From Bradyrhizobium sp. (GTDB taxonomy: Bacteria; Pseudomonadota; Alphaproteobacteria; Rhizobiales; Xanthobacteraceae), in assembly GCF_016219575.1 (NCBI RefSeq), contig NZ_JACRMG010000019.1:1-64000 (forward strand): a stretch of 64,000 nt of DNA, in the 5' to 3' direction. The translations under genes and the position numbers were made by a program. Shown piece after piece: positions 9,177-17,597 of this stretch (positions are counted from its first letter, which is position 1; each line of letters starts with the position of its first letter). The notes beneath the pieces are model-generated. The model had not been told where the DNA came from and searched no databases. It was given only the letters and a program-made list of their open reading frames with translations.

Positions 9177-9719
9177 ATGCGCCGTTTGATGCTGTTGCGT
9201 CATGCCAAGACCGAGACTGACTCGCCTTCCGGGCAGGACCATGACCGCCGTCTCGACGATCGCGGACGCAGCGATGCCGGCGAGATCGGCCACTGGATCG
9301 GCCGCAACCCGCCGTTCCCGAACCTCGTGCTGGTGTCGAGCGCCGTGCGCGCGCAACAGACCTGGGATCTCGTTTGGGAGGCGATGAAGGACCGCGTGCC
9401 GGCCCCGGACGTGGAGACGCTCGACGAGCTCTACGGCGCCGAACCGGCGCAGCTGCTGCAGATCGTGCGGATGGCATCGGCAGGCGACCCGAAACGGCTG
9501 CTGCTGGTCGGCCACAATCCCGGCATGCATGAGCTGGCGCTGATGCTCGCAGGCCACGGCGACAAGGCGGCCAGGAAGGCGCTGGAAGACAATCTGCCGA
9601 CTTCGGGCCTGGCCATCCTCGACTTCGACACCGATGACTGGACCGACGTGGCATTCCGCCGCGGCACGCTCGCGCTGTTCGTCAGTCCGAAATTGCTGAG
9701 GCAGATGTCGAAGGATTGA
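9177..9719 (+). CDS. sixA: SixA-type histidine phosphatase
   Basis: 180-residue member of the histidine phosphatase (phosphoglycerate mutase) superfamily, short SixA branch. These remove phosphate from phosphohistidine proteins such as HPt domains. The catalytic RHAKTE motif follows immediately after the start (MRRLMLLRHAK), and the second catalytic His is in VGHNPGMHELALML. The ATG at 9177 is preferred because the RHG motif should lie within the first 10 residues; a longer frame from 9060 adds non-conserved sequence. A uspA-like gene follows 50 bases on. An HPt protein is encoded at 23644, but a link is speculative. Confidence 0.88.
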   Translation: MRRLMLLRHAKTETDSPSGQDHDRRLDDRGRSDAGEIGHWIGRNPPFPNLVLVSSAVRAQQTWDLVWEAMKDRVPAPDVETLDELYGAEPAQLLQIVRMASAGDPKRLLLVGHNPGMHELALMLAGHGDKAARKALEDNLPTSGLAILDFDTDDWTDVAFRRGTLALFVSPKLLRQMSKD

Positions 9720-9769
9720 CGGCGGCCCGCAAAGCCGCGACAGGCTGAACGACAAAGGTGGAGGCGCAG

Positions 9770-10195
9770 ATGTTCAAGTCCATTCTCGTGCCGATCGATC
9801 TGGCCGACACGGATCTGGCGAGACCCGCGATCGCGACCGCCGCGACGCTGTCGCAGGCGATGAACGGCTCGGTGCGGCTGCTCAACGTGCTGCCGATGAC
9901 GCCGGTGATGCTGGCGGAATATGTGCCGGCCGATTTCGACACCCAGCAGCGCCAGACCTCGGAAGAGGCGCTTTCCATCGTCGCGCGCGAATCCGGCATC
10001 GAGCCGTCGCGCATTTCCTATGTGGTGCGGCAGGGCGGCATCTATCACGAAATCCTGGAAGAAGCCGCCGGCATGAAGGCCGACCTGATCGTGATGACTT
10101 CGCACCGGCCGGCGATGCGAACCTATTTCCTCGGCTCGAACGCCGGCCATGTCGTGCGTTACGCCAAATGCTCGGTGCTGGTGGTCAGGCACTAA
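9770..10195 (+). CDS. universal stress protein (UspA family)
   Basis: 141-residue single Usp domain starting MFKSILVPIDLADTD, the usual beta1-loop motif. The C-terminal YFLGSNAGHVVRYAKCSVLV matches the G-S-x-A-xx-V-xxxA-xCPVLVV pattern, but the first Gly-x-x-Gly of ATP-binding members is replaced (SHRPAMRTY), so nucleotide binding is uncertain. ATG 9770 is chosen over GTG 9758 because GGAGG lies 5 bases upstream. The stop codon falls inside a genome-type inverted repeat. Confidence 0.88.
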   Translation: MFKSILVPIDLADTDLARPAIATAATLSQAMNGSVRLLNVLPMTPVMLAEYVPADFDTQQRQTSEEALSIVARESGIEPSRISYVVRQGGIYHEILEEAAGMKADLIVMTSHRPAMRTYFLGSNAGHVVRYAKCSVLVVRH

Positions 10196-10295
10196 AGCGC
10201 GATGGGATTGGGATGAATCATCATCGCGCTTTAGGTTGTTGTGTTTGAGCATGAACTTTTCGGAAAACCGCTTCACACTTTTCCGGATCATGCTC
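10193..10295. repeat. two adjacent palindromic intergenic repeats (REP-like) after the usp gene
   Basis: First element: perfect 12-bp arms TAAAGCGCGATG (10193-10204) and CATCGCGCTTTA (10222-10233). Second element: arms GAGCATGA (10247-10254) and TCATGCTC (10288-10295) with inner TTTTCGGAAAA/TTTTCCGGA. From memory, both resemble repeats dispersed through Bradyrhizobium and Rhodopseudomonas genomes. The first arm supplies the TAA of the usp gene, so the element probably inserted at, or was trimmed to, the 3' end. Confidence 0.75.
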
Positions 10296-10389
10296 TTGGG
10301 TCTGCCGCAAAAACGCGAAAACAACCCCATGCAAAGTAGGTCAGACCAGCACCGCGCCGCTTGAATGCGCGCCAGCTGAATACGCCTGC

Positions 10390-10623
10390 TTAGCCGCGGC
10401 GGCCGAACTCCGGATCGGGACGGCCCCACACCGCCTCGTCGATATGACTGCGGTGGATGCCGATGTCGCGCAGCTCACGATCGTTCATCGCCCGCAGCGC
10501 TTTGATCGCTTCCCGGCGTACCCAATACGCGGCGAGGCCATTGGCCAAGTTGCCGAGCGCGCGGGTGAAACCGCCGAAGGCGGTTGCGGGAGCGGTTGGT
10601 GCAGTCGTGTAGATCGTGGTCAT
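10390..10623 (-). CDS. DUF1127 small protein
   Basis: 77 residues with the DUF1127 (YjiS-like) core RREAIKALRAMNDRELRDIG followed by IHRSHIDEAV. DUF1127 proteins are small, basic, often stress-regulated in alphaproteobacteria; some affect phosphate or RNA metabolism, but the role here is unknown. It is transcribed divergently from the MocR regulator at 10801, and the 177-base gap contains three repeats of that regulator's likely operator, so it may be a direct target. Confidence 0.88.
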   Translation of the reverse strand: MTTIYTTAPTAPATAFGGFTRALGNLANGLAAYWVRREAIKALRAMNDRELRDIGIHRSHIDEAVWGRPDPEFGRRG

Positions 10624-10703
10624 TTCAGTCTCCAGTCATGGTGCAGCGGCCAAGCACCGCCGTTGACGCGGACGCCGGAAGAGCGCTCGCGCCTTGTTCT
10701 CGG

Positions 10704-10799
10704 ATTGCTCTCGCCTCCTCGGTGCAATCTCGGGCTTGATGAACCCTAGATGATCCCGTAATTGTATCGGTGCAAGGAAAACATTGCTCTCGGTGCAAT
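10704..10799 (+). promoter_or_regulatory. putative MocR operator: three TCGGTGCAA repeats, each paired with an upstream ATTG
   Basis: TCGGTGCAA occurs at 10719-10727, 10767-10775 and 10790-10798. Each copy also forms a half-palindrome with an upstream ATTG(C/T): ATTGC at 10704, ATTGT at 10761 and ATTGC at 10783; the last gives ATTGC-N7-GCAAT directly against the regulator's ATG. MocR regulators classically bind direct repeats in the divergent intergenic region, so autoregulation and control of the DUF1127 gene are likely. Confidence 0.6.
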
Positions 10800-10800
10800 A

Positions 10801-12147
10801 ATGTCGAGATTTGAATACATCCGGCTTGCCGATGCGGTCGCTGCCGATATCGCGGGCGGCGCCCTCAAACCGGGCGATCGCCTGCCGCCGCAGCGGACGT
10901 TCGCCTATGAGCGCAAGATCGCCGCTTCCACGGCCAGCCGCGTCTACACGGAATTGTTACGCCGCGGCCTCGTGGTCGGCGAAGTCGGCCGCGGCACCTT
11001 TGTTTCCGGCGAATCGCGCCAGCCGCTTGCACCCGTCCCGCTCGAGCCGCGCGGCGCGAAGATCGACATGGAAATCAATTATCCGATGCTGCCGACGCAG
11101 GCGGCGATGATCGCCAAGAGCCTCGCCGGCCTCGAGCGGTCCGAGGCACTCGACATCGCGCAGCGCCAGGGCTCCAGCGGCGGCACCCAGGCCACGCGGA
11201 CGATCGCGGCCCATTTCATGGCCCGTCCCGGCTGGACTCCCAACTCGGAGCAATTTGCCTTTACCGCCAACGGACGTCAGTGCATTGCTTCGGTGCTCTC
11301 CGCGCTGGTGCCGGCGGGCGGCCGCTGCGGCGTCGAGGCGCTGACCTACCCCTTCATCAAGGGTATTGCCGCCCGGCTCGGCATCACCCTGGTGCCGCTG
11401 GCGATGGACGCACAGGGCGTGCGGCCCGACGCCGTGCAGAAGGCGCATCGCGAGGGGCAGCTTTCCGCGCTCTACATCCAGCCGACCATCCAGAACCCGC
11501 TCGGCATGACCATGCCGGCTGCGCGCCGCGCCGATCTCTTGCGCGTCGTCGAGAAGCTCGACCTCACCGTGATCGAGGACAGCGTCTACGGCTTCCTCTC
11601 CGACGAGCCGCCGCTGGCGGCGATGGCGCCGGACCGCTGCGTGGTGCTGGACTCGCTGTCGAAGAAGGTGGCGCCGGGGCTCGCGCTCGGCTTCATCGTC
11701 GCGCCCCCTCGTTTGCGCGAGAACATCCTGAATTCGATCCGCTCCGGCGGCTGGACCGCGTCGGGCTATGCATTCGCGGCCGGACAGCGGCTGATGGGCG
11801 ACGGCACCGCGGCCGAGCTGATCCGCCTCAAGCGCGCCGACGCGCAGCGCCGCCAGCAGATGGCGGCCGAGCGCCTCGCCGGTTTCGAGATCCAGGCGGA
11901 CAGGAAGTCCTATCACCTCTGGCTGTCGCTGCCGCCGCACTGGCGCTCGCAGACCTTCGTCGCCGCCGCCGCGCGCCGCGACATCGCGCTGACGCCGTCG
12001 ACGACCTTTGCGATCACGCCTGGCCATGCGCCCAATGCGGTGCGGCTGGCGCTCGCCGCGCCTTCGATCGAGCAACTCGACTTCGCGCTGCGCACGCTCG
12101 CCGACATCCTGCGTACCCAGCAGGACGATTTCGACTCGACGGAATGA
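10801..12147 (+). CDS. MocR-type GntR regulator with aminotransferase domain
   Basis: 448 residues. An N-terminal winged helix of the GntR family (residues 1-70; LKPGDRLPPQRTFAYERKI, then TASRVYTELLRRGLV) is fused to a fold-type I aminotransferase-like domain. The PLP Lys is expected at about 288 (SLSKKVAPGLALGF), and the NPLG motif and the Asp of IEDSVYGFL are also present. Such proteins sense PLP adducts or amino compounds. ATG 10801 starts the GntR domain correctly. Divergent from DUF1127 with shared operator repeats. The target pathway is unknown. Confidence 0.9.
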   Translation: MSRFEYIRLADAVAADIAGGALKPGDRLPPQRTFAYERKIAASTASRVYTELLRRGLVVGEVGRGTFVSGESRQPLAPVPLEPRGAKIDMEINYPMLPTQAAMIAKSLAGLERSEALDIAQRQGSSGGTQATRTIAAHFMARPGWTPNSEQFAFTANGRQCIASVLSALVPAGGRCGVEALTYPFIKGIAARLGITLVPLAMDAQGVRPDAVQKAHREGQLSALYIQPTIQNPLGMTMPAARRADLLRVVEKLDLTVIEDSVYGFLSDEPPLAAMAPDRCVVLDSLSKKVAPGLALGFIVAPPRLRENILNSIRSGGWTASGYAFAAGQRLMGDGTAAELIRLKRADAQRRQQMAAERLAGFEIQADRKSYHLWLSLPPHWRSQTFVAAAARRDIALTPSTTFAITPGHAPNAVRLALAAPSIEQLDFALRTLADILRTQQDDFDSTE

Positions 12148-12159
12148 CGCGCGGCGAGA

Positions 12160-12215
12160 GCGTTTTCAGGCGAAGCGGATACCGGTTCGCGTGAAGAAAA
12201 CGCGTCAAAGCAAGA
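12160..12215 (+). repeat. dispersed palindromic repeat, copy A
   Basis: A 56-base element with GCGTTTTC at one end and GAAAACGC near the other, and ACCGGTTCGC in the middle. It follows the MocR stop codon. A second copy in the opposite orientation lies at 54635-54690; by eye the two match at most positions. It resembles repeats common in Bradyrhizobiaceae intergenic regions. Confidence 0.75.
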
Positions 12216-12224
12216 CGACCGCGC

Positions 12225-12815
12225 TCACGGCCATTGCGCGATGAACCCGCGCGCCATGTAAGGTCCGATCTTGTCCCATTCGCGCAGCACGCGGCGGCGG
12301 AATTCCGGGTCGGTGTGCCAGAGCGCGCGCGGCGTGGCGAAAGAGTCGATCGTCACCAGCATCTTCGCAACCTCCGGCCAGTGCCGGTGCAGCGTCATGG
12401 CATAACGCCGCGCCGTCCAGCTATTGCCCAGGCAAATGACGCTGCGGATGTTGTGCAGCCCCAGCGCTGCATCGATCACCGGCAGCGAGAAGATGACGTT
12501 CTCGCCGGTGTTCATCGCGCGATGCTCCTCGAGAATTTTTTCCGCCGGCATGCCGCGCGCGACCATCTCGGCCTTGATGATCTCGCATTCGGAAGCCTCC
12601 GCGCCCGGCGTCACGCCGCCGCTGACGATGGCCCAACGGCAAAGCCCGTCGCGCCACAGCGCAAACCCGGTCTCGGCGCGCAGCTCCGCATCCTCACGGG
12701 TGCCGAACACGAACAGGAGATCGGCGGGCGAAAGCCCTGTGTCGGCAAAATGCGTTGCGTTGATCGCGGCGACCTCGGCCGCGTCGGGCATGCGATCGCT
12801 GCGATTATCCGTCAC
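12225..12815 (-). CDS. YdcF/DUF218 family protein
   Basis: 196-residue protein of the YdcF (DUF218, SanA-like) family, a Rossmann-like fold with unclear biochemical role often linked to envelope processes. Signature segments are LLFVFGTRED (beta1), VSGGVTPGAEASECEIIKAE, EEHRAMNTGENVIFS and ICLGNSWTARRYAMT. I prefer the GTG at 12815 because GGGGGAG lies 5 bases upstream; ATGs at 12839 and 12791 are alternatives without good ribosome sites. No transmembrane segment, so probably cytoplasmic. Confidence 0.82.
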   Translation of the reverse strand: MTDNRSDRMPDAAEVAAINATHFADTGLSPADLLFVFGTREDAELRAETGFALWRDGLCRWAIVSGGVTPGAEASECEIIKAEMVARGMPAEKILEEHRAMNTGENVIFSLPVIDAALGLHNIRSVICLGNSWTARRYAMTLHRHWPEVAKMLVTIDSFATPRALWHTDPEFRRRVLREWDKIGPYMARGFIAQWP

Positions 12816-12896
12816 GTCACGGCCACTCCCCCGAGGCACGATGCCGTGGATCGCGGGATCGGCGAAGTCACGTTTGATGTCGCCTGATTACCGCGT

Positions 12897-13505
12897 TCAG
12901 GGCAACAGCGCCTGCGGCAGCCGATCGAACGTGTAGGAGATCGGCCGGTTGCGCCGGATGAAGCCGCCGATCTGCCAGTTGAACAGCAGCGCAAAGCCGA
13001 CGAGGAATATTGCGCCGGCATGTTCGCCCGTCATCAGGGCGCGGATCAGAAGTCCGACCATCGCGACCGCCAGCAGTCCAACGAACAGCAGCGCCGCGGC
13101 ATAGATGCCGGACGGCAGCCCGCCCGTCAGCTGCGCCGTGCTTGCCGCGGCCGCCATGCGCGCATGCAGGGCTTCGATGAAGGCGCGGTAGCCGTTGTCC
13201 TGCGGCGTCATCAGCGACACCGTCTGCCAGTTCGTCGAGACGATCCTGACGCGCCCGCCGCCCTTGTGCCTGATGTCGGCGCGGAATCTGTGCGCCTGCA
13301 TCGATGTCGGCCGGAACGACAGGTTCACGCTCGCGATATCGCCATAGGCCCACACGCCGGAACGTCCCGAAATCTTCCAGGACAGTCCCCCGTCGGCCAG
13401 CTCGAACAGATGCGCCGATCCGATCAGCGACGCCTTGTAGGCGTAGCGAAGGCCGGGGCGATGATCGCCCTCGTCGTCATCAGGCTCTTTCAGGTCGGTC
13501 GGCAA
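12897..13505 (-). CDS. hypothetical membrane protein, two C-terminal helices
   Basis: 202 residues, not a family I recognise. The N-terminal 120 residues look soluble and beta-rich, with SLNLSFRPTSMQ-like strands resembling a PH-type fold (inference). Two hydrophobic segments follow: GIYAAALLFVGLLAVAMVGL (about 130-150) and AIFLVGFALLFNWQIGGF (about 164-181). Start ATG 13505. It diverges from a second small membrane protein (13568) with 62 bases between them. Confidence 0.7.
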   Translation of the reverse strand: MPTDLKEPDDDEGDHRPGLRYAYKASLIGSAHLFELADGGLSWKISGRSGVWAYGDIASVNLSFRPTSMQAHRFRADIRHKGGGRVRIVSTNWQTVSLMTPQDNGYRAFIEALHARMAAAASTAQLTGGLPSGIYAAALLFVGLLAVAMVGLLIRALMTGEHAGAIFLVGFALLFNWQIGGFIRRNRPISYTFDRLPQALLP

Positions 13506-13567
13506 TGCGGTCCCTCGGCAGTGCGCGCGGCTTGCGCGGCGCGCCCCGCTTATCCTACAAACACGGT

Positions 13568-14002
13568 ATGGCCGAAACGAATTATTTTCCGCGCCGCCTG
13601 ATCCTGGGGGGCGCGATGATCACCGGGGTGCTGCTGGCGCTGGCGGTCCACATGCTGGGCGCGCGCTACGGACTCGATCTCGGCGGCCTGTGGCGAAGTG
13701 ACACCCGGGATTTCATGCCGGCGGGCGGGGCGATTGCCTGGTGGCTGATCGCGTCGGCCGGATTCTCGGGCGGCTACTTTACCGCGACGCTGATGGACAG
13801 CGCGGTGTCCGGCCAGATCCCGCAGCGCATGCGCCAGTTCCTGATCGCGATCGGCGTCCTGGTGCTGGCCGGCGCCGGCCAGGCCGCCTCCGCGCCGAGC
13901 CCGCTGCCGACGGTGTCCGGCGTGCTCGCCGGCCTCGCCGCGCTGGTGCTCGGCGCCGTGGTGGCGTTCTGCGGCGCCTATTTTGCGCTGCGCAAGGCAT
14001 AG
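13568..14002 (+). CDS. hypothetical small integral membrane protein
   Basis: 144 residues with four predicted transmembrane helices: RLILGGAMITGVLLALAVHM, GAIAWWLIASAGFSGGYFTA, FLIAIGVLVLAGAGQAA and GVLAGLAALVLGAVVAFCGAY. No recognised family. The ATG at 13568 opens the membrane domain; a longer in-frame reading from 13304 would overlap the divergent gene and adds Arg/Ser-rich sequence, so I reject it. Confidence 0.7.
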   Translation: MAETNYFPRRLILGGAMITGVLLALAVHMLGARYGLDLGGLWRSDTRDFMPAGGAIAWWLIASAGFSGGYFTATLMDSAVSGQIPQRMRQFLIAIGVLVLAGAGQAASAPSPLPTVSGVLAGLAALVLGAVVAFCGAYFALRKA

Positions 14003-14361
14003 CAAGAACGCCGCGGAAAATTCCGCGCGGTGCTCATCGATCAATCCGATGAATGCCGGTTCGCCGTACAGCCGGGGGACGCGGAGATATTTCTGAACGC
14101 GGGATGAATATGGCGGGAAACTTCGGCGATCCCGGGCCGTACGAAGTGGTTGACCCGCGTCAACGACCCGATTCGACTTTCCTGCCTTAAGGCTTATGTA
14201 CGTAGTATGACAATGACCGCGCACGAAGGCTGAAAGGCTGCCTTGTCAAGGACTGCACAAGGCGCCGGTTTTGCCTTATGGGTCTGCGCAGACGGTGCGA
14301 GTGACCGTCGCCCGTCATCGCATGACGGGCTCCTGGATTGCCGTCCCCGCCGGGAGGATGA
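14003..14361. other. intergenic region with short palindromes, no gene
   Basis: 359 bases. No frame looks coding. Two inverted repeats are visible: CGCGGAA/TTCCGCG at 14012-14027 just after the preceding gene (no T run, so a weak terminator at best) and CCCGTCAT/ATGACGGG at 14311-14329, a REP-like hairpin 40 bases before the next start. The promoter of the 14362 gene should be here, but I cannot point to it. Confidence 0.55.
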
Positions 14362-15438
14362 ATGTATCGGCTGCTGACCGCGCTCAGGCGTGGCTTCAAG
14401 GAAAAGATCGGCTGGAAGCGGCTCGGCATCGCTGCGAGCCTTCTCATCATCGTGCTCGCGATCACGCATCTGGTGCGCACGCTGAAGGGGGTCGACTCCG
14501 CCGTCCTGCTGGTGGCGCTGACCGAGATCGCGCCGCATCGCATCGCGCTCGCCGCGCTGTGCGTCGTCGGCGCCTTCTGCACGCTGACCTTCTACGATTT
14601 CTTCGCGCTGCGCACGATCGGCCGCAATCACGTACCCTACCGCATCGCCGCGCTCTCCAGCTTCACGAGCTACACCATCGGCCACAACATCGGCGCCACC
14701 GTCTTCACCGGCGGCGCCATCCGCTTCCGCATCTATTCCGACTACGGGCTGACCGCGATCGACGTCGCCAAGATCTGCTTTCTCTCCGGCCTCACCTTCT
14801 GGCTCGGCAATCTGTTCGTGCTCGGCATCGGCATGAGCTGGCACCCCTCGGCGGCGTCCACGATGGACCTGCTGCCGGATGAGATGAACCGCCTGATCGG
14901 AATCGGCTGCCTTGCCGGCATCGCGGCCTATCTGGTCTGGCTGAAGAGCGGCAAGACGCGGCGCCAGCTCGGCCAGAACGGATGGAAGGTGGTGCTGCCA
15001 TCGGCGCGGCTCACCTTGCTGCAGATCCTGATCGGCGTGATCGATCTCGGTTTCTGCGCGCTGGCGATGTACCTGCTGATGCCGATGCAGCCCCACATCG
15101 ACTTCGTCTCGCTGGCGGTGGTGTTCATCCTGGCGACGCTGCTCGGTTTCGCCAGCCACGCCCCCGGCAGCATCGGCGTGTTCGACGCGGCGATGCTGCT
15201 GGCGCTGCCGGCGTTTGGCAAGGAGCAGCTGCTGGCGACGCTGGTGGTGTTCCGCATCCTCTACTTCCTGATCCCCTTCGGCATCTCGATTTCCATCATG
15301 GGTCTGCGCGAATTCTGGCTCAACATCTTGCAGCCCTGGCAGGAGCGGCGACGGCTAAGTGAGGCCTGCGCGGCGGCCGCAGCCGCGGCCGCCGTGCGGC
15401 AGCCGGTGCAGGGCCGGGAAGCAATGGGCCGGAAGTAA
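14362..15438 (+). CDS. UPF0104/LPG-synthase-type transmembrane protein
   Basis: 358 residues, polytopic, about eight transmembrane helices. It matches the flippase-like transmembrane part of lysylphosphatidylglycerol synthase (UPF0104/YbhN): the segment FTSYTIGHNIGATVFTGGAI and the later SHAPGSIGVFDAAMLLALP are the family hallmarks. No C-terminal aminoacyl-transferase domain is present, so it is not a full MprF; a lipid-translocation role is an inference. GGGAGG lies just ahead of the ATG. A second, distinct UPF0104 protein is encoded at 61503. Confidence 0.85.
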   Translation: MYRLLTALRRGFKEKIGWKRLGIAASLLIIVLAITHLVRTLKGVDSAVLLVALTEIAPHRIALAALCVVGAFCTLTFYDFFALRTIGRNHVPYRIAALSSFTSYTIGHNIGATVFTGGAIRFRIYSDYGLTAIDVAKICFLSGLTFWLGNLFVLGIGMSWHPSAASTMDLLPDEMNRLIGIGCLAGIAAYLVWLKSGKTRRQLGQNGWKVVLPSARLTLLQILIGVIDLGFCALAMYLLMPMQPHIDFVSLAVVFILATLLGFASHAPGSIGVFDAAMLLALPAFGKEQLLATLVVFRILYFLIPFGISISIMGLREFWLNILQPWQERRRLSEACAAAAAAAAVRQPVQGREAMGRK

Positions 15439-15527
15439 CAGCGAATTTATCGGAACAGCCGCCTTTGGGGTTTTAGCCGCAGGGGCTGTTCTCTTATTTC
15501 CGCCTTACCGCTAACGTTCAACGCGCC

Positions 15528-17477
15528 ATGGCCCGAATTCTCCTGCACACCCTCGCCCTAGCGGCGCTGTTCATGAACCTGTCCGTCGCGCTGCCGGTCG
15601 CGCGGGCCGAGGCGCAGACCGCCGGCCCGATGCAGATCCCGATGCAGATTTCCTGGGAGGTCCGCAACCGCTTCCGCCTGTTCCGCGAGGAGCGCGATTT
15701 CCTGCTGCAGGCCGACGCCGGCCGCGGCCGCAGCGTGCTCGCGGCCGAGCAGGCGCTGAGCGTGCAGAGCGACGGCCGCGGCTGGGCGCGCAACACCGTC
15801 GGCCGGCTCTGCATCGACGTCACCGGGCGCGTCAGCGAGCCCTGCACCCGCGACAACGTCAAGGAAAGCTATCTCACGCCGGTCGATCATCCCGTCACCG
15901 TCCGCCTCGCCGGGCAGGTGCCGGTCGGCGCCACCTGCGCCTGGACCTTCGACGACGGCGACGGGCCGCAATCCTCGACCTTCGATTGCGCCGAACCGGT
16001 CAATCTGCGCGTCCGCTACGGGCGCACCACGGCGGCGCTGGTGGACGTCGCCAGTGCCGAAGGCACCCAGCGCGTCACGACCGAGATCGCGGTGCGCGAT
16101 ATCTTCATCGCCGGTCTCGGCGACAGCATCGCCTCCGGCGAGGGCAACCCGGACCGGCCGATCGCGCTCGCCGACGAGGGCTTCTGCTTCCGCTATTATC
16201 TCTCCTCCGCCACCTCGCAGTACTACCGGCCGAGCCGCGCCGGCTACAGGGGCGGCCGCGCCTGCGAGGCGCCGGACTCCTTGCAGGTGTGGCAACGCCA
16301 GGGCGCCCACTGGTTCAACCCGGCCTGCCACCGCTCGCTCTACAGCTACCAGACCCGCACCGCGCTGCAGCTTGCCGTGCAATATCCGCACATCGCGGTG
16401 ACCTACCTGCCGCTCGCCTGCACGGGCGCTACCATCGCCGACGGCCTGTTCGGCTCGCAGCGTTTTCGCGAATGCCCGCCGTCGAAATCCAACAGCACCT
16501 GCCAGGGCACGGTGAACAGCCAGATCGCCGAATTGCGCGAGGCGCTGACCGCTGCCAAACGCCGCCAGCCCGAGCGCACGCTCGACCTCGTGCTGCTGTC
16601 GATCGGCGCCAACGACATCTATTTCTCCGGTCTCGTCGCCGACGTGATCGTCGACTATCCGACCGAGCGCGTGCTGTTCCGCCGCAGCGGCGTCATGGCG
16701 ACGGTGGACGATTCCCGCAGCGTGCTGGCGCGCGACCTGCCGCAGGGTTTCGCCAAGATGCGCGAGGCGCTGCGGCCGCTGGTCGGCGACCTCTCGCGCG
16801 TGGTCTATACTTCCTACGCCAACCCGACTCTCACCGAGAGCGGCGGGCCCTGCCCCGGCGGCCGTGCCGGATTTGAAATCCATCCCTCGTTCAACGCCGA
16901 GCCGCGGCGGCTCGCTACCGTCTCGGCGTTCGTCCAGAACGAGTTCCTGCCGCAGCTGAAGGCAATGGCACGGTGCGAGGCCGGCATCCTCTGCCGCAAT
17001 CCGCAAGCCGATCGCATGACCTTCGTCGACGCCCATCAGTCCGCGTTCGCCGGGCACGGCTTCTGCGCGCGCGCGCAAACCGATCCGGAATTCGACCGCG
17101 AATGCTTTGCCGCCAACGGCGAGAGCTTCAATACCGATCTCGTCGTCGCCGCCGGCCAGCCGATGGTGTGCGGCCGCAGCCCGAGCGAATATCGCGCCTA
17201 CCTGCCGCGCGCCCGCTGGGTCCGCGACGCCAATGACAGCTACTTCGCCGCGATGACGTATCCGCAAGGGCTGCCCGCCTCGATGCAGCCCTCCGACATT
17301 CACGACGCCACCTGGGGCGTGCTGTCGGCGGTCTATGGCGGCGCGGTACATCCGAGCGCTGAGGGCCACGCCGTGATGGCCGATGCCGCCGTGCCAGCCG
17401 CCGCCGCCGTGCTGCAGCTCGATGCGGGCGCGCCGGATGTGGTCTCGCGGCCGATGACGCCGGTAGAGGGGCGCTAA
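15528..17477 (+). CDS. secreted SGNH/GDSL hydrolase with N-terminal beta-domain
   Basis: 649 residues. Signal peptide at 1-29 (ALFMNLSVALPVARAEA), then a beta-rich region (about 40-190) containing CAWTFDDGDGPQSSTFDC, reminiscent of a PKD/Ig-like domain. The SGNH esterase/lipase domain follows: block I GLGDSIASGEG (Ser about 200), an Asn block III in LLSIGANDIYFSG, and a C-terminal GGAVHPSAEGHAVMA with the catalytic Asp/His pair (here H-P). Many Cys suggest disulphides, fitting a periplasmic or secreted location. Substrate unknown. Stands alone 89 bases after the UPF0104 gene. Confidence 0.85.
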   Translation: MARILLHTLALAALFMNLSVALPVARAEAQTAGPMQIPMQISWEVRNRFRLFREERDFLLQADAGRGRSVLAAEQALSVQSDGRGWARNTVGRLCIDVTGRVSEPCTRDNVKESYLTPVDHPVTVRLAGQVPVGATCAWTFDDGDGPQSSTFDCAEPVNLRVRYGRTTAALVDVASAEGTQRVTTEIAVRDIFIAGLGDSIASGEGNPDRPIALADEGFCFRYYLSSATSQYYRPSRAGYRGGRACEAPDSLQVWQRQGAHWFNPACHRSLYSYQTRTALQLAVQYPHIAVTYLPLACTGATIADGLFGSQRFRECPPSKSNSTCQGTVNSQIAELREALTAAKRRQPERTLDLVLLSIGANDIYFSGLVADVIVDYPTERVLFRRSGVMATVDDSRSVLARDLPQGFAKMREALRPLVGDLSRVVYTSYANPTLTESGGPCPGGRAGFEIHPSFNAEPRRLATVSAFVQNEFLPQLKAMARCEAGILCRNPQADRMTFVDAHQSAFAGHGFCARAQTDPEFDRECFAANGESFNTDLVVAAGQPMVCGRSPSEYRAYLPRARWVRDANDSYFAAMTYPQGLPASMQPSDIHDATWGVLSAVYGGAVHPSAEGHAVMADAAVPAAAAVLQLDAGAPDVVSRPMTPVEGR

Positions 17478-17597
17478 TTTCGCGGCACTAAACTATTAAT
17501 TATTAACAGCTTTTTGGCTTGTGTGCAATAATTTCACATATCCCATTGCGTGTGGGGGTCCTTTGACCTAACTTTGAAATAGTGGATGCTCGGTCCT

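Noticed and set aside
13304..14002. A longer membrane protein starting at 13304
   Set aside because: The extra 88 residues overlap the divergent gene and are Arg/Ser-rich; the ATG at 13568 opens the hydrophobic domain.
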